Translations under genes and position numbers: made by a program | Part shown: one piece after another, positions 15,217 to 24,010 of the stretch | Numbering within the stretch: position 1 is the stretch's first letter | Layout of the letters: each line of letters begins with the position of its first letter | NCBI GenBank assembly: GCA_016708905.1 | Contig: JADJEV010000002.1 | Location: 124,001 to 188,000, forward strand | DNA from: Candidatus Methylophosphatis roskildensis | GTDB lineage: Bacteria > Pseudomonadota > Gammaproteobacteria > Burkholderiales > Rhodocyclaceae | DNA: 64,000 nucleotides | Direction of reading: 5' to 3' | The notes under the pieces: model-generated | Databases searched by the model: none | What the model was told of the DNA's origin: nothing | The model's input: only the letters and a program-made list of their open reading frames with translations

Positions 15217-17232
15217 GTGCATCGTCGTCCTGCGCCGGCACAGACCGGCACCGTCGTCGTTTCCACCCTTGCAGCATTGATTCAGTCGGGTATTTGCGTC
15301 GCCGACACCCCGCCGGTGCTGGACCGCGTGGTGGTAACCGCAACTCGTTTTCCAGCGGCGCTCGAGCAGCCGGTCGGCATGACCATCATCACCGGCGAAG
15401 ACATCGCCAACAGTACGGCAACCTCGCTCGGCGAAGTGCTTTCGCGGCTGGGCGGGGTGCACATTCGGCAGAACCTGGCCGGCACACCCGATCAGCCGCT
15501 CGATCTGCGCGGTTTCGGTGTATCGGGAGACCAGAACACGCTGGTACTCATCAACGGCCAGCGCATCACCGAGAACGAACTCGTCTCCGCCAGAATCAGC
15601 GCCGTACCCCTGAACTCGATCGAGCGGATCGAAATACTGCGTGGCAGCGGCAGCGTGCTTTACGGCAGTGGCGGTACCGGCGGCACGATCAATATCGTGA
15701 CGCGCGCGGCCATCGGCCACCCTCCTGGCGGGTCGGTATCCGCTTCGGTAGGCAGCTACAAGGGATCGGAGTTGCGGGCAGCGGCAAACGGCGGCAACGA
15801 CCAACTGGGCTTTGCCCTGTTTGGCAACCGCACCGACACCGACAACTACCGCCACAACAATCAGGCCACGGTGGACAACATCGGCGCCGAATTCGCGTTG
15901 AGCGAGGGGCCGAGCCGCGCGAGCCTGCGCGTTTCGGGCAACCGGCAACGCGTTCGCCTGCCGGGCCCGCGCAGCGAAAGCCAGTTCCGCGACGATCCGC
16001 GCGGCACATCGACACCCGACGACTTCGGCAAGCTCGACGGCTGGGACGCCACGCTCAACGCCCAGCACCGTATCGGCAGCATCGACCTGGCGGCGGATCT
16101 CGGTTACCGGGAGAAATCCAGCGAATACTTCAATGCCTTCAGTGGCGGCAGCTTCGCGTCCGACGTCAATGCCCACGTCACGAGTTTCACGCCACGCGCG
16201 AAATGGAGCGGCGCGCTTGCCGGCATGCAGAACATCCTGATCGCCGGTTTCGACTGGGCCGACTGGGACTATTCCAACCGCTCCGTTTTTGCGGGCGATG
16301 GCTTTTCCGCCCCGACCAGCGAGAACGCCAACCAGCGCAACCGTGCCGCGTACCTGCAGAACAACCTGCAACTGGCCGCCGCCACACGCCTGACCCTGGG
16401 CGCCCGTCACGAGCGTGTCGAGCTGACAACCGCTGAATCCGAGACGCCGATCCCCGCGCGCAGCCGCAGCTATTCGCTTAACGCCTGGGAGGCCGGCCTG
16501 CGCCACGACATCACCGCGGCGCTGGCAGCCTATGTGCGAATCGGCCGCAGCTTTCGCGTCGCCAATGTGGACGAAGTACGCTGCGCGTTCCCGCCCTGCC
16601 AGGCCCTGCTCGAGCCGCAAACCTCGCATGACCGGGAAATCGGGATCGAGTATCGAACTGCCGATCTGGCGGCACAACTGGCGCTGTTCGACATCTCGCT
16701 GAATCGCGAGATCCACTTCAACCGGCTGTCCGGCTTCTTCGGTCAGAACGAAAATCTGCCGCGAACACGTCGTCGCGGCGTGGAGATCGAAACCTCGTTG
16801 GCCGCCAGCCGTACGCTCGATCTGTCCGCCCGCTACGCCTATACCCGAGCCGAGTTTCGCGATGGCGTCTTCGGCGGCGTGGTGATCGCCGGCAATGACG
16901 TGCCCGCGGTGCCGCGCCATCGCGCCAATGCCTCGGTGAACTGGCTGGCATTGCCATCGACCCGAGCAGTGCTCTCGGTCACCTACACCGGCGCGCAGCG
17001 CTATGACAACGACCAGGCCAATCGCTTCCGCAACATGCCCGCATACACGGTGGCCGATCTCAAGCTGACCCACACGATCGGCAAGGTCACGCTGGGAGCC
17101 GGCATCAACAACCTGTTCGATCGCAGGTACTACTCCTACGCCCTGGTGGACGACCCGCTCTCGCCGACCTCCTTCAACGCCTATACCGAAGCCCGACGCA
17201 ACGGATACGTCAGCGTCGGCTACTGCTGGTGA
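15217..17232 (+). CDS. btuB: TonB-dependent outer-membrane receptor, BtuB-like
   Basis: 671-aa receptor for cobalamin uptake across the outer membrane. The N terminus is a short signal-like segment, then the TonB box region DRVVVTATRFPAALE, a plug domain (ITGEDIANSTATSLGEVLSRLGGVHIRQN, LVLINGQRI, IERIEILRGSGSVLYGSGGTGG), then a beta barrel ending in a terminal aromatic-rich strand YVSVGYCW. The terminal residue is Trp rather than the usual Phe. GTG at 15217 follows GGAGAAC. The cobalamin riboswitch just upstream and cobU/btuF downstream set the substrate. The 190 bases between riboswitch and start hold no convincing gene. Confidence 0.92.
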   Translation: MHRRPAPAQTGTVVVSTLAALIQSGICVADTPPVLDRVVVTATRFPAALEQPVGMTIITGEDIANSTATSLGEVLSRLGGVHIRQNLAGTPDQPLDLRGFGVSGDQNTLVLINGQRITENELVSARISAVPLNSIERIEILRGSGSVLYGSGGTGGTINIVTRAAIGHPPGGSVSASVGSYKGSELRAAANGGNDQLGFALFGNRTDTDNYRHNNQATVDNIGAEFALSEGPSRASLRVSGNRQRVRLPGPRSESQFRDDPRGTSTPDDFGKLDGWDATLNAQHRIGSIDLAADLGYREKSSEYFNAFSGGSFASDVNAHVTSFTPRAKWSGALAGMQNILIAGFDWADWDYSNRSVFAGDGFSAPTSENANQRNRAAYLQNNLQLAAATRLTLGARHERVELTTAESETPIPARSRSYSLNAWEAGLRHDITAALAAYVRIGRSFRVANVDEVRCAFPPCQALLEPQTSHDREIGIEYRTADLAAQLALFDISLNREIHFNRLSGFFGQNENLPRTRRRGVEIETSLAASRTLDLSARYAYTRAEFRDGVFGGVVIAGNDVPAVPRHRANASVNWLALPSTRAVLSVTYTGAQRYDNDQANRFRNMPAYTVADLKLTHTIGKVTLGAGINNLFDRRYYSYALVDDPLSPTSFNAYTEARRNGYVSVGYCW

Positions 17233-17241
17233 CAGGCCGCG

Positions 17242-17784
17242 ATGTCGATCGAACTGATCCTCGGCGGCGCGCGTTCCGGCAAGAGCGCCTACGCCGAGCA
17301 GCAGGCGCGTGAATCCGGCTGCGCGGTTTCGGTGATCGTCACCGCGCAGCCGCTCGATGCCGAGATGGCGGCAAGAATTGCCCATCATCGCGCGCATCGG
17401 CCAGCGCATTGGCGCACCGTCGAGGCGCCGCTCGACCTGGCCGCGGCACTCCGGGCCGCGGCCGGCGCAGATCGGTTCGTGATCGTGGACTGCCTGACGC
17501 TCTGGGCAAGCAACCATCTCTGCGCGACGGGTCAGCCCGAGACCGATGCACCGCTCGACGCCTGGTCTGCCGCAAGGGGCGAACTGCTCAAGCTGTTGCC
17601 GCAGCTCGACGGAGCCATCGCGCTGGTATCCAACGAGATCGGCTGGGGCGTCGTGCCGATGGGCGCAATGACGCGCCGGTTCGTCGACGAGGCAGGCCGA
17701 CTCAATCAGGCATTGGCCCGGTGCTGCGACAGGGTGACGCTGGTCGCGGCCGGGCTGCCGCTCACTCTGAAGGTCGGCGGATGA
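17242..17784 (+). CDS. cobU: Adenosylcobinamide kinase/guanylyltransferase
   Basis: Bifunctional enzyme that phosphorylates adenosylcobinamide and transfers GMP to it, making AdoCbi-GDP for CobS. The P-loop GGARSGKS is at residues 8-15, followed by AHHRAHRPAHWRTVEAP, which carries the guanylylated His region, and the DCLTLWASNHL motif. NEIGWGVVPM near the C terminus is typical. At 180 aa the length is normal. It is 9 bases after btuB, and its stop overlaps the btuF ATG. Confidence 0.95.
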   Translation: MSIELILGGARSGKSAYAEQQARESGCAVSVIVTAQPLDAEMAARIAHHRAHRPAHWRTVEAPLDLAAALRAAAGADRFVIVDCLTLWASNHLCATGQPETDAPLDAWSAARGELLKLLPQLDGAIALVSNEIGWGVVPMGAMTRRFVDEAGRLNQALARCCDRVTLVAAGLPLTLKVGG

Positions 17785-18671
17785 AGCGGCTGTGCCTGGT
17801 CGCGTTCGGCATGATGATCGCCATCGCGAGCGCGCAGGCGCAGATCACGCTGCGCGACGATTCGGGGCAGGAACTGAGGCTAGCTCATCCCGCACGAAGA
17901 ATCGTCACGCTCTCGCCGCATGCGACCGAACTGCTGTTCGCTGCGGGGGCCGGTGCCAGGGTCATCGCAAGCGTCGATTTCAGCGACTATCCGCCGGAGG
18001 CGAAGCGGCTGCCGCGCGTCGGCGGCTATGAAACGCTCGATGTCGAACGCATCGTCGCACTCAAGCCGGATCTCGTGGTCGCGTGGGGCAGCGGCAATCC
18101 ACCCGCGGTCGTCGACCAACTGCGCGGACTCGGGTTGCCGTTGTTCGTATCCGAGCCGCGCAGCCTCGACGACGTGGCGACGTCGTTGCAGATCCTCGGC
18201 AAGCTGGCCGGCGCCGAGTCAAGCGCGAATCGCGCGGCTGCGAACTTTCGCCAACGGGCAGCGGAAATCCGCTCACGGTATTCGACGCGCCCGCCCGTCA
18301 GAGTGTTCTACCAGGTATGGGATCAGCCATTGATGACCGTCAACGACGCCCACCTGATCAGCAAGGTGCTGAATCTTTGCGGCGGGATCAATGTCTTCGC
18401 GTCGCTGTCCGCCCTCGTGCCGACGGTGGATGTGGAAGCCGTCCTGGCTGCCGACCCGGAAGTCATAATCGGCAGCGAAGAAGCCGGGGCCCGCAGCGAT
18501 GCGCTGAATGCGTGGCGACGCTGGCCGCGGCTCGCCGCAACCAAACGCGGCAACATCTTCCAGATGCCGCCCGACATCATGGTGCGCCACGCGCCGCGCA
18601 TTCTCGACGCTGCACAAATCGTCTGCGATCTGCTCGAGCACGCGCGAGCCAATCGACCCGCCCAGCCTTGA
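17781..18671 (+). CDS. btuF: Cobalamin ABC transporter, periplasmic binding protein (BtuF-like)
   Basis: 296-aa binding protein with a cleavable signal peptide (first about 21 residues, ending AQAQ). Two-lobed type III fold with a central helix: RRIVTLSPHATELLFAAGAG and YETLDVERIVALKPDLVVAWG in the first lobe, then VFYQVWDQPLMTVN and HLISKVLNLCGGINVF in the second. It delivers cobalamin to the BtuCD importer encoded convergently just downstream. The ATG overlaps the cobU stop (ATGA). A haem or siderophore substrate is less likely, given the cobalamin context. Confidence 0.9.
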   Translation: MKRLCLVAFGMMIAIASAQAQITLRDDSGQELRLAHPARRIVTLSPHATELLFAAGAGARVIASVDFSDYPPEAKRLPRVGGYETLDVERIVALKPDLVVAWGSGNPPAVVDQLRGLGLPLFVSEPRSLDDVATSLQILGKLAGAESSANRAAANFRQRAAEIRSRYSTRPPVRVFYQVWDQPLMTVNDAHLISKVLNLCGGINVFASLSALVPTVDVEAVLAADPEVIIGSEEAGARSDALNAWRRWPRLAATKRGNIFQMPPDIMVRHAPRILDAAQIVCDLLEHARANRPAQP

Positions 18672-18673
18672 GT

Positions 18674-19447
18674 TCACGCAGCAACGAACAAGCGTCGTCC
18701 GTCGACGTCGACCGCACGCAGGCTATGGCAGTACACGCGGGTCAACATCTCCCCGGTCAGCATCTGTTCAGCCGTTCCGGCGGCGCATTCGCCGGTTCCG
18801 AACATCAGCAGTACGTGGTCGCAAAAGCGCGCCGCGAGGTTCACGTCGTGCAGGCTCATGACCGCCGCGCGCCGGCTGCCCGAGATCTTCTTCCTGACAA
18901 GATCCAGCAGCATGACCTGCCGGTGAAGATCGAGATGATTGACCGGTTCATCGAGCAACATCAGCGGAGCATCCTGGACCAGCAACGCCGCGAGCTGCAC
19001 GCGCCTGCGCTCGCCGCCGGACAGCGTGGTGGTCAGCCGCGATGCGAGTGGCGCCAGCCCGACCTCGGTCAATGCGTTGCGGGTGATCTGCTCGTCCTCC
19101 GCAGACTCCCAGGCCCACGGCGACAGATGCGGATTGCGGCCGGCAAGCGCCTCCTCGAACACCGTCGCGGGAAAGGCATCTTCGACCAGTTGCGGCATCA
19201 GCGCGAGCCGCTTCGCGATCTCGCGTCTCGACAGATCACGCAGCGGGGTTTCGCCCAGTCGGATCTCGCCGGATTGCGCCGCCCGCAGACCGGCCAGCGT
19301 GTGCAGCAGCGTGGTCTTGCCGACACCGTTCATGCCGAGTACCGCCCAGCATTCTCCGGTGCAGATGGACAGGTCGAGCGATGCGCATACCGCCGTGGCG
19401 CCGATGACGACTGTCAAATCCCGCACCTCGCAGAGCGGCGCGTTCAT
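18674..19447 (-). CDS. btuD: Cobalamin/iron-type ABC transporter ATP-binding protein (BtuD-like)
   Basis: 257-aa ATPase of the FecE/BtuD type. The Walker A is GMNGVGKTTLL, the signature LSGGERRRVQLA, Walker B LMLLDEPVNHLDL, and the H-loop is MSLHDVNLAARF. It powers the permease encoded immediately upstream; its ATG at 19447 overlaps the permease stop by 4 bases. The stop lies 2 bases from the end of btuF on the opposite strand. Confidence 0.92.
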   Translation of the reverse strand: MNAPLCEVRDLTVVIGATAVCASLDLSICTGECWAVLGMNGVGKTTLLHTLAGLRAAQSGEIRLGETPLRDLSRREIAKRLALMPQLVEDAFPATVFEEALAGRNPHLSPWAWESAEDEQITRNALTEVGLAPLASRLTTTLSGGERRRVQLAALLVQDAPLMLLDEPVNHLDLHRQVMLLDLVRKKISGSRRAAVMSLHDVNLAARFCDHVLLMFGTGECAAGTAEQMLTGEMLTRVYCHSLRAVDVDGRRLFVAA

Positions 19448-20433
19448 GCCGTTTCTCTGCGCAACAGAAAGAGGAACAGCGGGACGCCAATCAGCGCAGT
19501 AATCACACCCACCGGCAGTTGTTGCGGAGCGATGATGCTGCGCGCCAGCGCATCGGCCACGGTCAGCAAGGCGCCTCCCGCCAGGACCGACGCCGGCAGC
19601 AGCAGGCGATAATCGCGCAGCCCGATCAGGCGCAGCAGGTGCGGCGTGACCAGGCCGACGAAGCCGACGCTGCCGGCTGTGGTAACGGCTACCGCCGCGG
19701 CGGCCGAAGCGATCACGTAGACCTTCCAGCGCAGGCGCCTGACATCGACGCCGAGCGAGGCAGCGCGCAGTTCGCCACGGGCCAGCAGATTCAGCGCCCG
19801 GGCCTCGAACAGGCAGACCGCGAGGATCAGCGCGGCGGCGATCAGCGCCGGCCACGGTGTCTCGGTTCCTGCGAAATCGCCGAGCAACCAGAACACCATG
19901 CCGCGCAAACGCGCTTCCGGTGCCAGGGACAGTATCAGGCTCACCGCTGCGCCCCAGCCCGATGCCAGCACCACGCCGGTCAGCAACAGGCGCGAGGGTG
20001 CAAGATCGTGCCGCGAATGGGCCAGCGCGAATACCAGCAGCGTCGAGCCCAGCGCACCGGCGAAGGCCGCAGCCTGCACGCCCGCGATCGGCAGGCCGGC
20101 CAGCATTGCGCACAGCGCCAGGGTCGCCGCGCCGCCCGATACGCCGAGCACGTAAGGATCGGCGAGTGGGTTGCGCAACAGCGCCTGCATCAGCGCACCG
20201 GCGAGTGCCAGCAGGGCACCGACACCGAAGGCCGCCAGCGCGCGCGGCAAGCGCAGGGAGAACAGCACCTCGTGAGCCGCCGGATCGGCGCCGCTGAGCG
20301 CCGTCCATAGCGGCTGGGCAGTCGAACCGACGCCCAGCCCGACCACGACCGACAGGCCGGCGGCAACGACGAGCAGGGCAATGACCGGGGTGGCGCGCAA
20401 GAACGTGATCCGGAGAGAGCGGAAGCCCCGCAT
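19444..20433 (-). CDS. btuC: Cobalamin ABC transporter permease (BtuC/FecCD family)
   Basis: 329-aa inner-membrane permease with about ten hydrophobic segments. Family features include LRLPRALAAFGVGALLALAGALMQ, then NPLADPYVLGVSGGAA and GSVGFVGLVTPHLLRL. It forms the translocation channel with the BtuD-like ATPase. Divergent from cobT, with 65 bases between the two starts that must hold both promoters. Confidence 0.93.
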   Translation of the reverse strand: MRGFRSLRITFLRATPVIALLVVAAGLSVVVGLGVGSTAQPLWTALSGADPAAHEVLFSLRLPRALAAFGVGALLALAGALMQALLRNPLADPYVLGVSGGAATLALCAMLAGLPIAGVQAAAFAGALGSTLLVFALAHSRHDLAPSRLLLTGVVLASGWGAAVSLILSLAPEARLRGMVFWLLGDFAGTETPWPALIAAALILAVCLFEARALNLLARGELRAASLGVDVRRLRWKVYVIASAAAAVAVTTAGSVGFVGLVTPHLLRLIGLRDYRLLLPASVLAGGALLTVADALARSIIAPQQLPVGVITALIGVPLFLFLLRRETA

Positions 20434-20498
20434 TCTAGCCCGGGTGTTTCACGAGCCGCCTGCGTGAGAGAATCACCGGCTGGAATCGGCCGATCGAC

Positions 20499-21557
20499 AT
20501 GAAAATCGCATTCGACATTGAAGCGCCCGACCCGGGAATCGCAGCAGCATTGCAGGCCAAACTGGACGGCAAGACCAAACCGCCGGGCAGTCTGGGCCGG
20601 CTCGAACAGCTTGCCCTGCAGATCGGCCTGATTCAGGGCAGCCTGTCTCCGACACTCGCGCAGCCACATCTCCTGGTCTGCGCCGGTGATCACGGCGCAC
20701 TGGCCGACCCACGCGGTCGCGCGCTGTCGGCCTATCCGCAGGCCGTGACCTGGCAGATGGTGGAGAACTTCCTCGCCGGCGGCGCTGCGGTCAATGTCCT
20801 GGCGCGCGAGGCCGGCATGAGCCTGACGATCGCCGATGCCGGCGTGGCGCATGACTTCGGCATGCGCGCGGGGCTGATCGACGCCAAGGTCGGCCATGGC
20901 ACGGCAAGCTGGTTCGACGGACCCGCGATGACTGACGCCCAGTGCGCCGAGGCGATCCAGAACGGAGCGGCTCTGGTTCGCCGATTGCGCCGCGACGGCT
21001 GCAACGCGATCGGTTTCGGCGAAATGGGTATCGGCAATACGGCGTCGGCAGCCCTGCTCACGCACTTCATCGGCGGATCGCCGCTCGGCGAGTGCGTGGG
21101 TCGCGGCACCGGACTCGACGATGCCGGTCTGGCGCTCAAGCGCAAGACGCTGCACCGCCTGGCCGCGGACTACCGCGGGGATCGCGATGCGGCGACGCTG
21201 CTCGCCCACTTCGGCGGGTTCGAGATCGCGATGCTGACGGGTGCCATGCTGGCCGCGGCGCAATCGCGAATGGTGCTGGTGATCGACGGTTTCATCGTCA
21301 CCGCCGCGCTGCTGGTTGCACACGCGATTTCACCCGGCGTGCTGGCTTACTGCGTGTTCTCCCATTGTTCGCAGGAACGCGGCCATGCCGTTGCGCTCGA
21401 TCATCTGCAGGCGCGCCCACTGCTCGATCTCGACTTGCGGCTGGGCGAAGGCACCGGCGCAGCACTCGCCTGGCCGCTGGTTCGCGTAGCGGTGGCGATG
21501 CTCAACGATATGGCGAGTTTCGAGCAGGCCGGGGTGGCGACCCGCGATACGAGATGA
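20499..21557 (+). CDS. cobT: Nicotinate-nucleotide--dimethylbenzimidazole phosphoribosyltransferase
   Basis: Makes alpha-ribazole phosphate, the lower ligand precursor of cobalamin. Typical motifs include KTKPPGSLGRLEQLALQIG, then CAGDHGA, GVAHDFG, GFGEMGIGNTASAALL and GRGTGLDDAGL. The catalytic glutamate is expected in LRLGEGTGAALA near residue 317. At 352 aa the length is standard. Its stop overlaps the cobS ATG (ATGA). Confidence 0.96.
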   Translation: MKIAFDIEAPDPGIAAALQAKLDGKTKPPGSLGRLEQLALQIGLIQGSLSPTLAQPHLLVCAGDHGALADPRGRALSAYPQAVTWQMVENFLAGGAAVNVLAREAGMSLTIADAGVAHDFGMRAGLIDAKVGHGTASWFDGPAMTDAQCAEAIQNGAALVRRLRRDGCNAIGFGEMGIGNTASAALLTHFIGGSPLGECVGRGTGLDDAGLALKRKTLHRLAADYRGDRDAATLLAHFGGFEIAMLTGAMLAAAQSRMVLVIDGFIVTAALLVAHAISPGVLAYCVFSHCSQERGHAVALDHLQARPLLDLDLRLGEGTGAALAWPLVRVAVAMLNDMASFEQAGVATRDTR

Positions 21558-22354
21558 TTCGTCGCGAAGCCGAGTTGTTCTTCAACGCACTGCGATTCTT
21601 CACGCGTATGCCGGTGCCACGCTGGGTCGGCCACTCGACCGATCTGCTGAACCACTCCGCGCGCTATTTCGCCCTGGTCGGCTGGCTGGTCGGATTGATC
21701 GGTGCGGCGGTATTTCTCGTCACCGGATTGGCCCTGCCGTTGACGCTGGCCATCGTGCTGTCGATGGCGGCGACGATCCGTTTCACCGGTGCCTTTCACG
21801 AAGACGGTTTCGGCGATGTCTGCGATGGCTTCGGTGGCGGATGGGATCGCATTCGGATACTCGCGATTATGAAGGACTCTCGCATCGGCGCCTACGGGGC
21901 GATCGGCCTCGTCCTGATGCTGATGGCCAAGTTTCTCGCCTTGCTCGAAATGGGCGAAGAACTCGTTCCGACCGCGCTGCTGGTGGCACATCCGCTGTCG
22001 CGCTTTGCGTCCACATCGCTGATCTACGCGCTCGACTACGCGCGCGAGGACCAGCCGGACGAGATTGCCCGCGCCAAGCCGCTGGCGCACCGTCTGTCGC
22101 GAGGCGAGTTGACCTGCGCAGCAGTGTTCGGTTGCGCGCCGCTGCTATTGCTGACCGGCCTCGAAGCGATCGGCGTGGTTGTGCTGGTATTCGTCGTCAC
22201 CTGGTGGGCGGCAAGATATCTTCGCCGGCGGATCGGCGGCTACACCGGCGATTGCCTCGGCGCCACCCAGCAACTCGCCGAGCTCGCCATCTACCTGGCA
22301 CTGAATTTCTCCTGGCTGCTGAGCGAGACGGAGGATCCATCGAACTCCATCTGA
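21554..22354 (+). CDS. cobS: Adenosylcobinamide-GDP ribazoletransferase (cobalamin synthase)
   Basis: Joins AdoCbi-GDP and alpha-ribazole (phosphate) at the inner membrane, the last assembly step of cobalamin. The metal-binding motif HEDGFGDVCDGFGGG is present, followed by KDSRIGAYGAIGLVLML, and the C terminus has GGYTGDCLGATQQLAEL. About six membrane segments; 266 aa. Translation is coupled to cobT by an ATGA overlap. The last 16 bases overlap the proposed start of cobC. Confidence 0.95.
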   Translation: MIRREAELFFNALRFFTRMPVPRWVGHSTDLLNHSARYFALVGWLVGLIGAAVFLVTGLALPLTLAIVLSMAATIRFTGAFHEDGFGDVCDGFGGGWDRIRILAIMKDSRIGAYGAIGLVLMLMAKFLALLEMGEELVPTALLVAHPLSRFASTSLIYALDYAREDQPDEIARAKPLAHRLSRGELTCAAVFGCAPLLLLTGLEAIGVVVLVFVVTWWAARYLRRRIGGYTGDCLGATQQLAELAIYLALNFSWLLSETEDPSNSI

Positions 22355-22893
22355 TTCGCCACCCGCGCACCGTCGCCCCGGCAGGAATCTACTACGGCGC
22401 GACCGACCTCGGGCTGGCGGCGGACCCTCGCGATGCGGCGGATCGTCTGCGCGCGCTCCTGCCCGCACGCTACACGCTGGCGAGCAGCCCGGCCTCGCGT
22501 TGCCTGCGACTCGCCCGACTGCTCGACCCGAAACCGCTGGTCGATGCGCGGCTCACGGAGATCGATTTCGGTGACTGGGAAATGCAGGCTTTCGAGGCAC
22601 TCCCGCGCACGGCGATCGACGCGTGGGCCGCCGACCCGTTCGGCTTCCGACCACCCGGTGGCGAGACTGCCGACGAGATGGCGCGCCGGGTACTGGATGC
22701 CTTGAACGATCTCTGCATGCGCGAACACGAGGCGCTGGTGATCGTCGGCCATGGCGGGCCGCTGCGCGTGATCGCCGGTCACCTTGCTGGACTACCGCGC
22801 GGCGATTGGCTGGGCATTCCGTTCGACTACGCCCGCACGACACGCATCGACATCGTGGCGGGTTCGGCGCGCATCGTCTGGAGCGACCGCTGA
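22339..22893 (+). CDS. cobC: Alpha-ribazole phosphatase / histidine phosphatase family, apparent ATC start
   Basis: Removes phosphate from alpha-ribazole-5'-phosphate (or adenosylcobalamin phosphate). The histidine phosphatase motif is LIRHPRTV near the N terminus, with the second His in VIVGHGGPLRV and the family ELHLIRHP and LTEIDFGDWEM segments. In this frame there is no ATG, GTG or TTG between the preceding sequence of cobS and LIRHP. An ATC at 22339 stands exactly where the usual Met-Glu-Leu start should be, and GGAGG ends 4 bases upstream, so initiation at ATC is the best guess; CTG at 22312 is the alternative. Predicted 184 aa. Gene order cobT-cobS-cobC supports the function. Confidence 0.82.
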   Translation: MELHLIRHPRTVAPAGIYYGATDLGLAADPRDAADRLRALLPARYTLASSPASRCLRLARLLDPKPLVDARLTEIDFGDWEMQAFEALPRTAIDAWAADPFGFRPPGGETADEMARRVLDALNDLCMREHEALVIVGHGGPLRVIAGHLAGLPRGDWLGIPFDYARTTRIDIVAGSARIVWSDR

Positions 22894-22924
22894 TGTTCGC
22901 CCGCCGCGTGCTAAGGTGCGCGCC

Positions 22925-24010
22925 ATGATTGAGGATGCGGTTCCGCTCGACAGGGTTCGCCGTGCGCTGATCATCAAGCTGCGCCATCACGGCGACGTGC
23001 TGCTCACCTCGCCGGTCATCTCGGTCCTGAAGAATCACGCGCCGCAGGCAGAAATCGACGCGCTCGTCTACGCCGACACCGCACCGATGCTCGCTCTGCA
23101 TCCGTCGCTGGCACAACTGCATACCGTCGACCGGAATTGGAAGCAGGCCGGCGCGCTCGCCCAGGCCCGCGCGGAATGGCGCTTGTTGTCGGCACTGCGC
23201 GCTCGCCGCTACGACCTGATCGTGCACCTGACCGACCACCCGCGCGGGGCATGGCTGGCGCGCCTGCTCGGCGCCCGCCACGCGGTCGGGCCCAAGCGCA
23301 ACGACGAAGCCGGCTGGTGGCGGCGCAGCTTCACCCATCGCTATGCACAGGTCGCTCGCACCGGACGGCACACGGTGGAGCGCAATCTGGATGCGCTGCG
23401 GCGAATCGGCATTCAGCCCGGCGAAGACGAGCGCGCGCTGACCCTGGTCGCTGGCGAACAGGCGCAGTACCGGGTTAGCGGCCTGCTCCACGAGCACGGG
23501 TTGAACGCGCGAGGGTTCATTCAGTTGCATCCGGCATCGCGCTGGCTTTTCAAGTGCTGGCCCGTCGAACGCAACGCGGCGCTGCTCGATGCGCTTCACG
23601 GAGACGGCTGGCCGGTGGTGCTGACCGCCGCGCCGGACCAACGCGAACGCGATATGGTCGCCGCGATCGCCGCTTCGAGCCGGGCGCCAGCGCTCGACCT
23701 CGCCGGGCAACTGTCGCTGAAGGAACTCGCAGCCCTGACCGCTCGGGCGAGGCTGTTCGTCGGTGTGGACTCTGCACCGATGCATATCGCCGCGGCCGTC
23801 GGCACCCCGGTCGTCGCGCTGTTCGGTCCGAGTTCCGATAGCGACTGGGGCCCGTGGGGCGTGGAGGCCCGGGTCGTCACGAGCACCCGCCACGCCTGCC
23901 GGCCCTGCGGGCTCGATGGCTGCGGCGGCGGCAAGATCAGCGAATGCCTGACCACGCTGCCGATCGAGCGCGTCTTGCAGGCGGTGCGCGAACTGCTCGC
24001 GGCAAGATGA
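22925..24010 (+). CDS. waaQ: LPS heptosyltransferase III-like glycosyltransferase (GT9)
   Basis: Adds a heptose to the LPS inner core from ADP-heptose. The N terminus ALIIKLRHHGDVLLTSPVISVLK is the GT9 signature, and the C-terminal part has IQLHPASRWLFKCWP and the donor-binding FVGVDSAPMHIAAAVGTPVVALFGPSS. 361 aa, normal for the RfaQ group. It follows cobC by 31 bases and overlaps the next glycosyltransferase start (ATGA), starting the LPS core operon. Confidence 0.88.
   Translation: MIEDAVPLDRVRRALIIKLRHHGDVLLTSPVISVLKNHAPQAEIDALVYADTAPMLALHPSLAQLHTVDRNWKQAGALAQARAEWRLLSALRARRYDLIVHLTDHPRGAWLARLLGARHAVGPKRNDEAGWWRRSFTHRYAQVARTGRHTVERNLDALRRIGIQPGEDERALTLVAGEQAQYRVSGLLHEHGLNARGFIQLHPASRWLFKCWPVERNAALLDALHGDGWPVVLTAAPDQRERDMVAAIAASSRAPALDLAGQLSLKELAALTARARLFVGVDSAPMHIAAAVGTPVVALFGPSSDSDWGPWGVEARVVTSTRHACRPCGLDGCGGGKISECLTTLPIERVLQAVRELLAAR

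Noticed and set aside
18674..20308. A single 544-codon frame spanning btuC and btuD
   Set aside because: The N-terminal half is an out-of-frame shadow of the permease; the ATPase proper starts at 19447 with an overlap to the permease stop.
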